This document shows positions 1 through 7,178 of a stretch of DNA of 8,469 nt, piece by piece. Under the pieces are notes generated by a model, which was given only the letters and a program-made list of their open reading frames with translations, had not been told where the DNA came from and did no database searches. Origin of the DNA: Acidobacteriota bacterium (GTDB taxonomy: Bacteria > Acidobacteriota > Terriglobia > UBA7540). Numbering within the stretch: the first letter of the stretch is position 1; every line of letters starts with the position of its first letter. The stretch lies in assembly GCA_021789565.1 (NCBI GenBank), contig JAJYJL010000266.1:1-8469 (forward strand). The letters are read 5' to 3'. A program made the position numbers and the translations under genes.

Positions 1-768
1 CTCTGGATGGCGCTTGCTGCGGGGGTGGTCTTCCTCGCGCTTTTTGCGACAGGCATGCATTTTCAGGCGCGGGGCATTCACCTGCGCAGTGAGGCCCTCC
101 GGCACCAGATCCTCAACACTTCGCTCATGATGGGACTTTACGCTGCGGACCTGCTGACAGTGTTGATGACCATCCTCATCGCCGCCGATACGCTTTCGGG
201 TGAGATCGCCTCTGGCACCATTCACGCCATTGCCACCAAGCCCATAACGCGGAGGCAGATTCTCCTGGGCAAGTGGATCGGATTCACCGGAATGCTGACC
301 GCCTATATCCTTTTCTTATTGGGAGGAGTCGCCTTGCTCGGCTACGTTCTCGGCGGTGCCACGGTGGAGCATCTTTGGCGCGGTCTCGGTCTGGTCTGGC
401 TTGAAAGCATCTTGTTGCTTAACGTCACGCTACTCTGTGGTACCGCTTTCTCCACGCTCGCCAGCGGAGTCATCGTGCTGGGAATGCACGGGGCCGCTTT
501 CCTTGGAGGCTGGATCGAGCAGATAGGTGCTGTCACGCACAGTCAGGGCGCTGTCAATGTGGGCATTGTTGCGAGCGTCCTGATGCCCAGCGAATCATTG
601 TGGCGCCGCGCGGCTTTCGATATGCAGCCACCCTTGATGGGAATCTTGAACATGTCCCCATTCGGCAGTTTCTCGGTTCCGAGCCGATTAATGGTTGCTT
701 ACGCTGTTGTGTATCTGCTTGTGGCGCTCGGACTGGCCCTGCGCCAGTTCCGGCTAAGAGACCTTTAG
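1..768 (+). CDS. ABC-2 type transporter permease, 5'-truncated by window edge
   Basis: Inner-membrane permease subunit of an ABC transporter of the ABC-2/NosY/GldF type; the substrate cannot be told. The frame is open to base 1, and codons for Leu-Trp precede the first ATG at 7, so the true start is probably upstream. The family's first cytoplasmic segment and part of helix 1 appear to be missing. Numbering from the ATG, hydrophobic segments lie near residues 1-15, 40-60, 92-118, 128-148, 152-170 and 228-246. The family hallmark lies between the second and third of these: a cytoplasmic stretch at about 61-92 with DTLSGEIASGTI followed by KPITRRQILLGKW. The protein ends in a basic tail (FRLRDL) common in such permeases. 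The partner ATPase would be expected upstream, outside the window. The next gene is convergent, 39 nt away. Family confident, function unknown. Confidence 0.85.
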   Translation, partial: LWMALAAGVVFLALFATGMHFQARGIHLRSEALRHQILNTSLMMGLYAADLLTVLMTILIAADTLSGEIASGTIHAIATKPITRRQILLGKWIGFTGMLTAYILFLLGGVALLGYVLGGATVEHLWRGLGLVWLESILLLNVTLLCGTAFSTLASGVIVLGMHGAAFLGGWIEQIGAVTHSQGAVNVGIVASVLMPSESLWRRAAFDMQPPLMGILNMSPFGSFSVPSRLMVAYAVVYLLVALGLALRQFRLRDL

Positions 769-807
769 GCTGTATTTATATTTCCTGTGGGGCGCTTCCT
801 GGCGGCG

Positions 808-2931
808 TCAGTTGACGTCCGCTGAGCGGTCGCCCTCGTATCGCATGATGTGGTAATAAGCTTCCCATCCGTCCCAGAGAACCGGAGGCGGCAGATGAGT
901 AAGCGGATCGTTGAGAAATCTAGAAAAGATTTCCACCATTTGCTTCGTGCGGTAAACTCCGGTTAGCCAGTCCCCGCGATACCAGTTCTTCCACTTGCCG
1001 TATTCCGCGGCTGCCTCCGCCTGCTGGATGGAATCAAGGGCTTGCAGGGCCTTTTGCGACGACGCGCGGGCCTCGTTTACTTTGCCTTCCTGTGCTTCCT
1101 CGATAGCCTCGGAGACTTGAAACAGAGTCTGGTTGCTCTCCCGGTTGATGGCAATCATCGCCAGCACGCTTGCGCGATAAAACGGCTTGCGGTCGGGCGA
1201 TACAAGCGGCTCGGCCGCAAGGGCCTGCTTCCACACCGCGTCCCACCTTGGTTGCGCGCCGCCGCATTGTTCAATTTCTCTTTTTACGGCCTGGCTCAGC
1301 CATTCCTTGCCGGTTGCATGGGAAAATCCTGTCCCGAAAACTCGAGGCTGCACCCATTTTGGCGCCTGGCTCGGAATCGAATAGAGAGGTGAGTCAATCA
1401 TGTAAGTGAGCATCATGGTGCGAGCTTCAGTGTGGTAAATCTGGTCGCCGTATTCGTGGATCGGCTGGCCAAAGTGCGCAGGAGCTTTGAAATACTCTTC
1501 ATAAACTTTCGCCACCTGGGGAGCTGCTTTGGCGCCAAACTCGCGGGCGGACCACGTCCGATAATAGACTTGGTTGGCATCAGCCCCACCCGCGGGAACA
1601 CCGCTCCAACCCACGTTCATCACGGCCCTGGCGGTCATCAGAACCGGGCGGATGTCGCTGGTATTCACCAGCAGATAATCCGTTGCCCCGGCTTTGACGT
1701 ACCGGCCGAGTTCGGAGAAAATACGTTCAACCGGGACCATCTCGCTCAGTTGATTGGCGCGCCCGTTCATCATTGCAATGTGATAATAAACTCCCTGGCC
1801 CGACGAAACCTCACCTTTATCCTCAAGATAACCGTAGCCGGTGTCGGCCCAGACTTTGTGGATCTCTGGCGGGATGCTGAGGTTGCCCTGCTGCACGAGT
1901 CGACCGCCTTCCTGCCACAGGTTGGTGATGAACTGCGCGTCGGGATGCATCGAGCGCACAATCTGAATCTGGCTGGCGATGGCTTTGCTGATCAGGCGCC
2001 CGAGCGCTTTGTCGTTATCGCGGACGCTGGGGTCCGATGAAGCATAGGTGACGTCAGACAATCCCCGCAAGCCAACTGTCCACAACACCTCGACTCCCGG
2101 CGGATATTCCCGGACAGCGTCTTTCCAGGCGCGATCGAGAATTTCAGGATGCGTGGTGTAGTTGTAAGGTACGTCTTTGGGCCATCGCGCCACATTCAGG
2201 CCCAATGGGATCGCGTGGTGCTGGGTGATGATCAGGCCGCGCTCACCGGCCAGCTTGATCTGGGGCTCATCCGAAAAAATCCATGTTCCCGGCGCCACCA
2301 TATTACCTTTCAAGCGCAGGATCGTTTCATAAACCTTGTTCCAGACTTTCAGTGAGATTCCTGTCGCCTTGCCTGGTGCCCAGCCGGTCAGGAGGTCTTC
2401 GTCGTTGATGAAAAATCCGCGGTAGCGGAAAGTCGGCCCCTCGGTCTCGGAAAAATTGTCTCGGATGCTCACTTCGGTCCGGCGCCGGGGCTCGTGGTCC
2501 GTCCACCAGTAGAGCGGATCCACCCCCAGGAATTGTTGAGAGAACTGGTAGATGGCGTAAATCGTTCCCCGCATGTCGGATCCGGTCAGCACGACAATTT
2601 GAACGGCCGGCGACCCGGGAATGGAATGATCCACGGCCTGAATGTGCAGCCGTTCCCACCCGGAGGGTTTAGCCACCTCCTCCGGCAGATCGGATTGGTC
2701 GGATATCCAGATCGTGGTTGCATGGGCTTGCCCAGGATCGTGCACAACCGCGACCGTACTGCCGAAAACTTTTTTCAGGTCACCAGCCAGGTCCTGTGCA
2801 GCCTTCTGTACGGGTCCTGGCTCATGCCGATTAACAAACACCGAGGTTTGGGAATTGACTGCAATTCTTGCCAGTGCCGCACCGCAGCCTGCATTTGCAA
2901 AAAAGACAATAAGCAATAGACGTCGAATCAA
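808..2931 (-). CDS. Exported glycoside hydrolase family 115-like protein (alpha-glucuronidase related)
   Basis: GH115 enzymes remove (4-O-methyl-)glucuronic acid from xylan side chains. This 707-residue protein starts at TTG 2931, chosen because AGGAGG sits 4 nt upstream and the product opens with a signal peptide (MIRRLLLIVFF, then an ALA cleavage site near residue 21). A further in-frame TTG at 2970 would add 13 residues before the signal. Family landmarks: YRGFFINDED (170-179), LRLKGNMVAPGTW (206-218), an FSDEP segment (219-223), QHH (237-239), WTVGLRGLSD (284-293), then LWQEGG (338-343), GVYYHIAMMNG (380-390) and LLVNTSDIRPV (420-430). This order matches the GH115 catalytic region. Canonical members are usually over 800 residues, with a separate C-terminal domain that is absent here, and several usually conserved substrate-site residues appear changed. 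It is therefore probably a divergent homologue whose substrate may differ. It is divergently oriented to the permease pair at 3089-4493. Confidence 0.82.
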   Translation of the reverse strand: MIRRLLLIVFFANAGCGAALARIAVNSQTSVFVNRHEPGPVQKAAQDLAGDLKKVFGSTVAVVHDPGQAHATTIWISDQSDLPEEVAKPSGWERLHIQAVDHSIPGSPAVQIVVLTGSDMRGTIYAIYQFSQQFLGVDPLYWWTDHEPRRRTEVSIRDNFSETEGPTFRYRGFFINDEDLLTGWAPGKATGISLKVWNKVYETILRLKGNMVAPGTWIFSDEPQIKLAGERGLIITQHHAIPLGLNVARWPKDVPYNYTTHPEILDRAWKDAVREYPPGVEVLWTVGLRGLSDVTYASSDPSVRDNDKALGRLISKAIASQIQIVRSMHPDAQFITNLWQEGGRLVQQGNLSIPPEIHKVWADTGYGYLEDKGEVSSGQGVYYHIAMMNGRANQLSEMVPVERIFSELGRYVKAGATDYLLVNTSDIRPVLMTARAVMNVGWSGVPAGGADANQVYYRTWSAREFGAKAAPQVAKVYEEYFKAPAHFGQPIHEYGDQIYHTEARTMMLTYMIDSPLYSIPSQAPKWVQPRVFGTGFSHATGKEWLSQAVKREIEQCGGAQPRWDAVWKQALAAEPLVSPDRKPFYRASVLAMIAINRESNQTLFQVSEAIEEAQEGKVNEARASSQKALQALDSIQQAEAAAEYGKWKNWYRGDWLTGVYRTKQMVEIFSRFLNDPLTHLPPPVLWDGWEAYYHIMRYEGDRSADVN

Positions 2932-2934
2932 TGG

Positions 2935-2943
2935 TCCTCCTCT
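2935..2943 (-). promoter_or_regulatory. Ribosome binding site setting the TTG start of the GH115-like gene
   Basis: On the minus strand AGAGGAGGA precedes TTG at 2931; the AGGAGG core ends 4 nt before the start codon. This is the best SD near either candidate start, and it places the signal peptide at the very N-terminus. It is the reason for preferring 2931 over the upstream TTG at 2970. Confidence 0.7.
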
Positions 2944-3078
2944 GCACCCAATGGCCCGATGCGCAAGCAAGCTGGAGAGAGTTTACATCAGCTTTGATTT
3001 TGCGGTACTTTCCCTTCCGGATTCAGTGGTAGAATTCCCTCCGCCGCTTGGCAGGGTCTTTTGGGAACAATCAGGATT

Positions 3079-3082
3079 GAGG
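3079..3082 (+). promoter_or_regulatory. Ribosome binding site of the small membrane protein
   Basis: GAGG at 3079-3082 lies 6 nt before GTG at 3089, a normal SD distance. The frame has no stop far upstream, so this site is what fixes the start; the upstream part of the open frame is antisense to the GH115-like gene. Confidence 0.6.
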
Positions 3083-3088
3083 TTTAGC

Positions 3089-3190
3089 GTGAAGCGTTCG
3101 GTCGCAAAAGCCATTTTTACCGACAGCCAGTTCTGGGTCCCGATTGCAGTGCTGATAATCGGAATTCTGCTGCTGGTTTACGTTCGCTGA
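3089..3190 (+). CDS. Small single-span membrane protein (33 aa), coupled to sugar permease
   Basis: Not a recognised named family. The GTG start has a GAGG SD 6 nt upstream. The product has a short basic N-terminus (MKRSVAKAIF), a TDSQFW segment, then one strongly hydrophobic helix (about residues 14-31, VPIAVLIIGILLLV) ending in YVR. This looks like a small inner-membrane protein with one transmembrane helix. Its TGA stop at 3188-3190 is immediately followed by the GGAGG that serves the permease gene, whose TTG is 13 nt downstream, so the two are probably co-transcribed and translationally coupled. It could be an accessory or stabilising subunit of the permease; that role is inferred from position and size only. 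The alternative is that it is a non-functional reading frame, but the RBS, the charge pattern and the tight spacing argue for a gene. Confidence 0.6.
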   Translation: MKRSVAKAIFTDSQFWVPIAVLIIGILLLVYVR

Positions 3191-3195
3191 GGAGG
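3191..3195 (+). promoter_or_regulatory. Ribosome binding site setting the TTG start of the sugar permease
   Basis: GGAGG begins directly after the TGA of the small upstream gene and ends 8 nt before TTG at 3204. The placement supports the non-ATG start and suggests re-initiation by ribosomes finishing the small gene. Confidence 0.7.
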
Positions 3196-3203
3196 CGGCG
3201 CCA

Positions 3204-4493
3204 TTGGCCCGGCAACTCCATTCTTCAGGCGTTTCGCGCTCGCTGCATACGTTGGGCGTGCTGAGCGGTCTTGCCGCAGGCGCCTGGCTTGGGGCTGCTG
3301 AAGCTCCCACCAAACTTGTTACTCTGGGCATCTCGCCCTTTATCATTTCTCTCGGCATGGTCGCTGGAGTTTTTGTGGCCCGCTGGACCGTCCCCACCAT
3401 CATGAAGGGCACCGGTTACATCTTTGCTGACCTGCGTGCAAAGGCCCATCTGATCGTCTGGGCCGTTCTGGCCGGAGCGCTCTGGGGCGTGGCCAATACT
3501 CTGACCGTATTTGCCATCCGCGACGTGGGACTTTCCATTGCCTTTCCGTTGTGGAACACCAACAGCCTGGTGGGCCTGTTCTGGGGTTGGTTTTTTTTCC
3601 GCGAACTGCGCGGGGCGGGAAAGAAAGCCCAGTCGAAAGTCCTGGGCGGCGCCGTCGGGATCGCCGGCGGCGCGGTCCTGCTTGCCTACGCCTCCTCCGA
3701 GGCCCCGCTTACAACATCAACCCACGCAACAGCAGGAATCCTGGCGGCGCTCGGCGCCGGCTTGCTTTGGGGGACCATGTATATTCCTTACCGCAAAGCC
3801 TATCTGAGCGGCATGAACCCGCTTTCGTTTGTGACCGTCTTCACAGTGGGCGAGCTTGGGACCGTTGCCACGCTGGCTCTGGTATTTCGTGGCGGCGTCC
3901 AACCGGTTCTTGCCGATCTCGCAAAGGCGCGGCCGGCCCTGTTTTGGCTTTTCCTGGGAGGCTTCTGCTGGGTGCTGGGCGACCTCTTCCAGCAGTATGC
4001 GGCAAAATATATTGGCATCGGGCGCGGCATTCCGCTTTCCAACACCAACCAGCTTTGGGGGCTGGCGTGGGGCGCGCTGGTCTTCAGCGAGCTGGCCGGG
4101 CGCGGCGCATCAGCGCAACTGATGGTGGTGGCCGGGTCGGTAGTGATGATTTTGGGTGCGCTGGCCATCAGCCGGGCCGAGGCGCCTGCTTCCGAACACG
4201 CTTCCTGGAGCGAGGCCATTGAACGCGAGTGCAACCGCTACGGCCTTGACCACGATGATGCCTTCCGGGCCCAGTCGGGCGAGGACGTGATAGCCAACCG
4301 GTCGCACGGCTGGCGGTGGTGGGACATTGCAATTGTTGCCACAGCCGTCGGCATCTTCATCTGGCTTGCCCACGGCACCACGCGCCCACCCATCCAAATG
4401 CATCCCTTCTGGATCCTCGTCCTGCTGTCTGCTACCCTGGGCCTCCTCATCGCCGGCGCTGTCCTGCTCTGGAAACGAACACGGTTCTCATAG
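3204..4493 (+). CDS. GRP-type (drug/metabolite transporter superfamily) sugar permease with extra C-terminal helices
   Basis: Inner-membrane secondary transporter related to the glucose/ribose porter (GRP)/RhaT branch of the DMT superfamily; the substrate is not determinable but is likely a sugar or sugar-like compound. It has 429 residues and starts at TTG with a strong SD. The core is two homologous halves. GVLSGLAAGAWLG (18-30) matches GILAALGAGLLWG (178-190). PLWNTNSLVGLFWG (115-128) matches PLSNTNQLWGLAWG (277-290), each followed by an F.EL motif. About ten helices fit residues 1-325. After the core there is a polar, acidic linker (about 329-366) and two more hydrophobic segments (about 372-389 and 401-423) ending in a basic tail; these are not part of a normal ten-helix fold. 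The gene follows a 33-residue membrane protein and diverges from a GH115-like hydrolase, which fits carbohydrate uptake. The ureide permease family, which shares this fold, is an alternative. Confidence 0.8.
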   Translation: MARQLHSSGVSRSLHTLGVLSGLAAGAWLGAAEAPTKLVTLGISPFIISLGMVAGVFVARWTVPTIMKGTGYIFADLRAKAHLIVWAVLAGALWGVANTLTVFAIRDVGLSIAFPLWNTNSLVGLFWGWFFFRELRGAGKKAQSKVLGGAVGIAGGAVLLAYASSEAPLTTSTHATAGILAALGAGLLWGTMYIPYRKAYLSGMNPLSFVTVFTVGELGTVATLALVFRGGVQPVLADLAKARPALFWLFLGGFCWVLGDLFQQYAAKYIGIGRGIPLSNTNQLWGLAWGALVFSELAGRGASAQLMVVAGSVVMILGALAISRAEAPASEHASWSEAIERECNRYGLDHDDAFRAQSGEDVIANRSHGWRWWDIAIVATAVGIFIWLAHGTTRPPIQMHPFWILVLLSATLGLLIAGAVLLWKRTRFS

Positions 4494-4557
4494 AACACAA
4501 GTCGTGTTAACTTCGTACGCAATCTCGACTACGGCGAAACAACACGAGGAGTCTTCT
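4494..4557. terminator. Convergent junction with weak hairpin, possible bidirectional terminator
   Basis: The 64 nt between the convergent permease and modC genes contain TCGTGTT (4502-4508) and its exact reverse complement AACACGA (4541-4547). Inside them TTCG (4512-4515) can pair with CGAA (4535-4538). The loop is long and there is no proper U tract on either strand, so this is at best a weak or factor-assisted terminator. Confidence 0.3.
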
Positions 4558-5643
4558 TCACAGCAGGATGTGGCAGGAGCTTGCTTTAATGAGGAGATAA
4601 ATTTCCACGCCGGGGGCGAGTTCGAGCGCGTGCTCGGCCTGCGGTGTAATACGCACCTTGAGGTCCACCCCGCAATCGGCGACGAGTTCCACGTTTTCTT
4701 CGTCGCGCAGCAGGTGCCGGACCGTTCCCGCAAGCAGATTGCGCGCGCTGGTGCGGCTGACGCGCTCGCGGGAGATGATGATATCTTCGGCGCGGATGCC
4801 AAGGGTTATGCGCGTCCCCTCGGCGAGATGGCTGTGGGGAATGACCATCTGGCACTCGCCGAGGTCCACAATACTGATGCCCTCTTCCGGCCGATGGCTC
4901 GAAATCTTTCCCACCAGGACGTTTTCCGTTCCCACCACTCGCGCTGCCGGAACGTTAACTGGCGCATTAAAAACCTCCAGCGGCTTGCCCCGCTGGACGA
5001 TGCGACCTTCCGCCATCACTAGCAATTCATCGCCGATTCGCACTGCATCCGCGGGGCTGTGCGTGACGTAGAGAAAAGGAATGCTGGTCTTGCGCTGCAC
5101 CTCGAGGATTTCGTCCAGCAGGCGCGAGCGTGTCGTGACATCAACCGCAGAGAGAGGTTCATCCAGCAACAGAATGGCGGGGTCTGAAGCGAGAGCGCGG
5201 GCCAGCGCCACGCGTTGCTGCTCGCCGCCGGAAAGTTCGGCGGGCCTGCGGTCGGCGGCGTACTCCACGCCAACCAGCTTGAGCATGTCTTCGACATGGC
5301 GGCGCCGGGCGTGGTCGTGCCGCCCCTTCGTCCCATAGGCGACGTTTTCGGCTGCGGTCAAATGCGGAAACAGCAGATAGTCCTGAAAAACAAAGCCCAC
5401 GCGGCGCTTCTGCATGGCCAGATCTATCCGCGCGGCGGAATCGAAGTAGACGGAATTGCCCAGCGAAATTCTGCCGGCGTCCGGCGTCACCATCCCAGCA
5501 ATCGAGCGCAGCGTGGTCGTCTTGCCCGATCCCGATGCGCCAAACAGAACCGTGATTCCTTGGTTGGCCGCGAAGGCGGCGTCCAGCGCAAAGCCGGCGC
5601 GGCCGTTCGAGGCAAACTGTTTTTTGATGGCGACGTTCAGCAT
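4558..5643 (-). CDS. modC: Molybdate ABC transporter ATP-binding protein ModC
   Basis: Cytoplasmic ATPase subunit that powers molybdate import through ModB. It is 361 residues, the normal length for ModC. ABC motifs are complete: Walker A GASGSGKT (35-42), Q-loop glutamine 87 (FVFQDY), signature LSGGE (137-141), Walker B ILLLDEP (157-163), D-loop SAVD (165-168) and the switch histidine 195 (YVTHS). The C-terminal part carries a Mop/TOBE domain at about 299-357, beginning SARNLLAGTV and ending LIKASSCHIL, the oxyanion-binding regulatory domain of this family; it separates ModC from generic sulfate or sugar importers. The ATG lies 3 nt after the modB stop with no obvious SD, so translation probably depends on coupling. 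It is the last gene of the operon and converges with the sugar permease. Confidence 0.95.
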   Translation of the reverse strand: MLNVAIKKQFASNGRAGFALDAAFAANQGITVLFGASGSGKTTTLRSIAGMVTPDAGRISLGNSVYFDSAARIDLAMQKRRVGFVFQDYLLFPHLTAAENVAYGTKGRHDHARRRHVEDMLKLVGVEYAADRRPAELSGGEQQRVALARALASDPAILLLDEPLSAVDVTTRSRLLDEILEVQRKTSIPFLYVTHSPADAVRIGDELLVMAEGRIVQRGKPLEVFNAPVNVPAARVVGTENVLVGKISSHRPEEGISIVDLGECQMVIPHSHLAEGTRITLGIRAEDIIISRERVSRTSARNLLAGTVRHLLRDEENVELVADCGVDLKVRITPQAEHALELAPGVEIYLLIKASSCHILL

Positions 5644-5646
5644 AGG

Positions 5647-6309
5647 CTATGCAGTCTTCGGCGGACGGCTCAGGACGTTGGTCAGGTAGATCACGGCAAT
5701 CGAGGCGAGCGTGAGGATTACGGCCATGATCTGCGCCTTCTGGTCGTCGCCGGAAATGAATGCTTCATAGATCGCCAGCGGCATGGTCTGCGTCTTGCCG
5801 CGGATGTTGCCGGCCAGCATCAGTGTGGCGCCGAATTCTCCCAGCGCCCTCGCAAAGCTGAGAACTACTCCCGCCAGAATGCCGCGCGAAGCGAGCGGCA
5901 GCGTGACGCGGAAGAACGTCTCCAGCTCGCTTTTGCCGAGGCTGAAGCTTACCAGTTCGTAGCGCCGGTCGATTGATTCCAGCGCCGCGCGCGCCGACTT
6001 CACCATCAGCGGCAGCGCCATCACGCCTGCGGCAATGGCCGCGGCTTCCCAGGTGAAAGCCACCGTCCAGCCGGTGAGCGCAAACATGTACCTGCCCAAC
6101 AGGCCGCGCCGGCCGAGCAGAAGAATCAGATAGTAGCCGGTTACGGTGGGCGGCAGCACCATGGGAAGAGTCACCAGCGAATCGAGAACTTCCTTGGCCC
6201 GAAACTCGCGCCGAGCAAGAAGGAACGCCAGCGCTGTCCCCACAAGCGCCACGGCCACAGTCGCCACGCTCACCACGAGTACCGATAATTTGAATGCCGA
6301 CCAGATCAT
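5647..6309 (-). CDS. modB: Molybdate ABC transporter permease ModB
   Basis: Inner-membrane channel subunit for molybdate import. It is 220 residues with about five hydrophobic segments (near 8-32, 43-66, 80-103, 142-165 and 192-211). The cytoplasmic EAA-type loop that docks on ModC is clear: LGKSELETFFRVTLPLA (124-140), followed by GILAGVVLSFARALGEFGAT (143-162). The latter stretch is highly typical of ModB. The LPMVLPPTVTGYYL segment (48-61) is also characteristic. The ATG overlaps the modA stop codon in an ATGA arrangement (6306-6309), indicating translational coupling. modC follows after 3 nt. A tungstate or related oxyanion permease is possible in principle, but the ModC partner with a Mop domain favours molybdate. 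Confidence 0.95.
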   Translation of the reverse strand: MIWSAFKLSVLVVSVATVAVALVGTALAFLLARREFRAKEVLDSLVTLPMVLPPTVTGYYLILLLGRRGLLGRYMFALTGWTVAFTWEAAAIAAGVMALPLMVKSARAALESIDRRYELVSFSLGKSELETFFRVTLPLASRGILAGVVLSFARALGEFGATLMLAGNIRGKTQTMPLAIYEAFISGDDQKAQIMAVILTLASIAVIYLTNVLSRPPKTA

Positions 6310-7112
6310 TGCGACTTGACCGCCCGGAAGCCGTAGCTTGAGAGAATGTTTTCGCCTTCGGGGCTGAGAACAAGTTTGATGAATTCCTTTGCCGCTTCCG
6401 GATGCGCGCAGTCCTTGATAACGGCAATCGGATAGCGTACAGGCCCGTAAGTCCCATCCGGCGCCTCGGCCACCTGCCGAACTTTTCCACCTGCGATTCC
6501 GACGTCCGTTGCATAGACGATGCCCGCATCCACTTCGCCGCGCATCACGTAATCGAGCACCTGGCGGACGTCCTCGGCAAAAATCAGCCGCGATTGGAGA
6601 TGCGGCCAGAGGCGAAGGTTCTGAAGCGCCTGCTGGGCGTAATAACCGGCCGGAACGGTTTTGGGATTCCCCATGGCAAGCCTCTTCACCTGGGTTCCAT
6701 CGAGCTGCCCGAAGTTATCGAGTTTGAGCTTTGCCTTTGTGGGAACAACCAGCACCAGCACGTTGCCTGCAAAATCGGCCCGCGTGCCGGGCTCAATCAG
6801 TGACCGGGATTGGAGCTGGTCCATTTCCTTCTCGCCCGCGCTGGCAAAGACGTCAACGGGTGCGCCGGCCTCGATCTGCTTTTCCAGGCTTCCCGACGCG
6901 CCAAAACTGAAATCGACCCGGGTGCCTGTGCGGGCGGTGTACAGTTTTGCGATTTTAACAAAAGCGTTTTCAACGCTGACCGCAGCCGACACCACAATGG
7001 TTTTGGACTGCCTGGAGCCGCCCTGGCGCGAACGCACGCCGCAGGACACGAAGGTAATCACGATCGCGACGATCAATAGCGCAGTCCCGGCGTGTCTTGT
7101 GGTTTTCAGCAT
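6306..7112 (-). CDS. modA: Molybdate-binding protein ModA (probable lipoprotein)
   Basis: Extracytoplasmic receptor that delivers molybdate (and often tungstate) to ModBC. From ATG 7112 it has 268 residues, close to the family norm. The N-terminus is basic, then hydrophobic (about 9-22), then FVSC with Cys24, a slightly atypical lipobox, so the protein is probably lipid-anchored. Family signatures: VSAAVSVENAF (41-51), FGASGSLEKQIEAGAPVDVF (70-89), GNPKTVPAGYYAQQAL (148-163), AEDVRQVL (179-186) and GIVYATD (197-203). By alignment from memory with E. coli ModA, the oxyanion-contacting residues would be Ser46, Ser73, Ala155, Val182 and Tyr200, all present. An in-frame TTG at 7160 would add 16 non-hydrophobic residues before the signal; ATG 7112 was preferred for the signal sequence, although neither start has a strong SD. 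Its stop overlaps the modB start. Confidence 0.93.
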   Translation of the reverse strand: MLKTTRHAGTALLIVAIVITFVSCGVRSRQGGSRQSKTIVVSAAVSVENAFVKIAKLYTARTGTRVDFSFGASGSLEKQIEAGAPVDVFASAGEKEMDQLQSRSLIEPGTRADFAGNVLVLVVPTKAKLKLDNFGQLDGTQVKRLAMGNPKTVPAGYYAQQALQNLRLWPHLQSRLIFAEDVRQVLDYVMRGEVDAGIVYATDVGIAGGKVRQVAEAPDGTYGPVRYPIAVIKDCAHPEAAKEFIKLVLSPEGENILSSYGFRAVKSQ

Positions 7113-7178
7113 TCTTGAGATGGTGCGTATGGATTCTCCCGCCCTTTGAGCGGCGGCCAACGCTCCATATGCGAACGT

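Larger units (their letters stand above)
2932..3088. promoter_or_regulatory. Divergent intergenic region between GH115-like gene and small protein/permease pair
   Basis: About 157 nt separate the two divergent start codons, so promoters for both directions should lie here. On the plus strand a TAGAAT hexamer at 3030-3035 resembles a -10 box, but no convincing -35 stands at the right distance. On the minus strand nothing better was found. No clear operator palindrome was seen. The assignment rests on gene orientation rather than on recognised motifs. Confidence 0.4.

Noticed and set aside
769..807. Terminator in the 39-nt junction between the ABC permease and the GH115-like gene
   Set aside because: No stem of useful length was found; a TATTTATATTT run is present but without a preceding hairpin.
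1432..2040. 202-codon plus-strand frame inside the GH115-like gene
   Set aside because: It is antisense to a well-supported coding region, has no recognisable family and no supported RBS; GC-rich antisense shadow.
2642..3088. Long in-frame upstream extension of the 33-residue membrane protein
   Set aside because: The frame is open but mostly antisense to the GH115-like gene, with an irregular composition. The only start with a good SD is the GTG at 3089.
3551..4222. 223-codon plus-strand frame overlapping the sugar permease
   Set aside because: Arginine/glycine-rich translation in another frame of a clear membrane-protein gene; no domain seen.
4327..5022. 231-codon plus-strand frame across the permease/modC junction
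   Set aside because: It overlaps the permease end in another frame and runs antisense to modC's Mop domain; no homology features.
5215..5976. 253-codon plus-strand frame antisense to modC and modB
   Set aside because: Both genes beneath it carry complete family motifs; the antisense product is low in hydrophobic structure and matches nothing I recognise.
5765..6529. 254-codon minus-strand frame across modB and modA
   Set aside because: It reads a different frame of two confidently identified genes and is rich in Arg, Ser and Gly, as expected of a shadow.
7106..7168. 20-codon minus-strand leader frame (ATG 7168) whose TGA overlaps the modA start
   Set aside because: The overlap with ATG 7112 is suggestive of coupling, but there is no SD before ATG 7168 and a frame this short can arise by chance.
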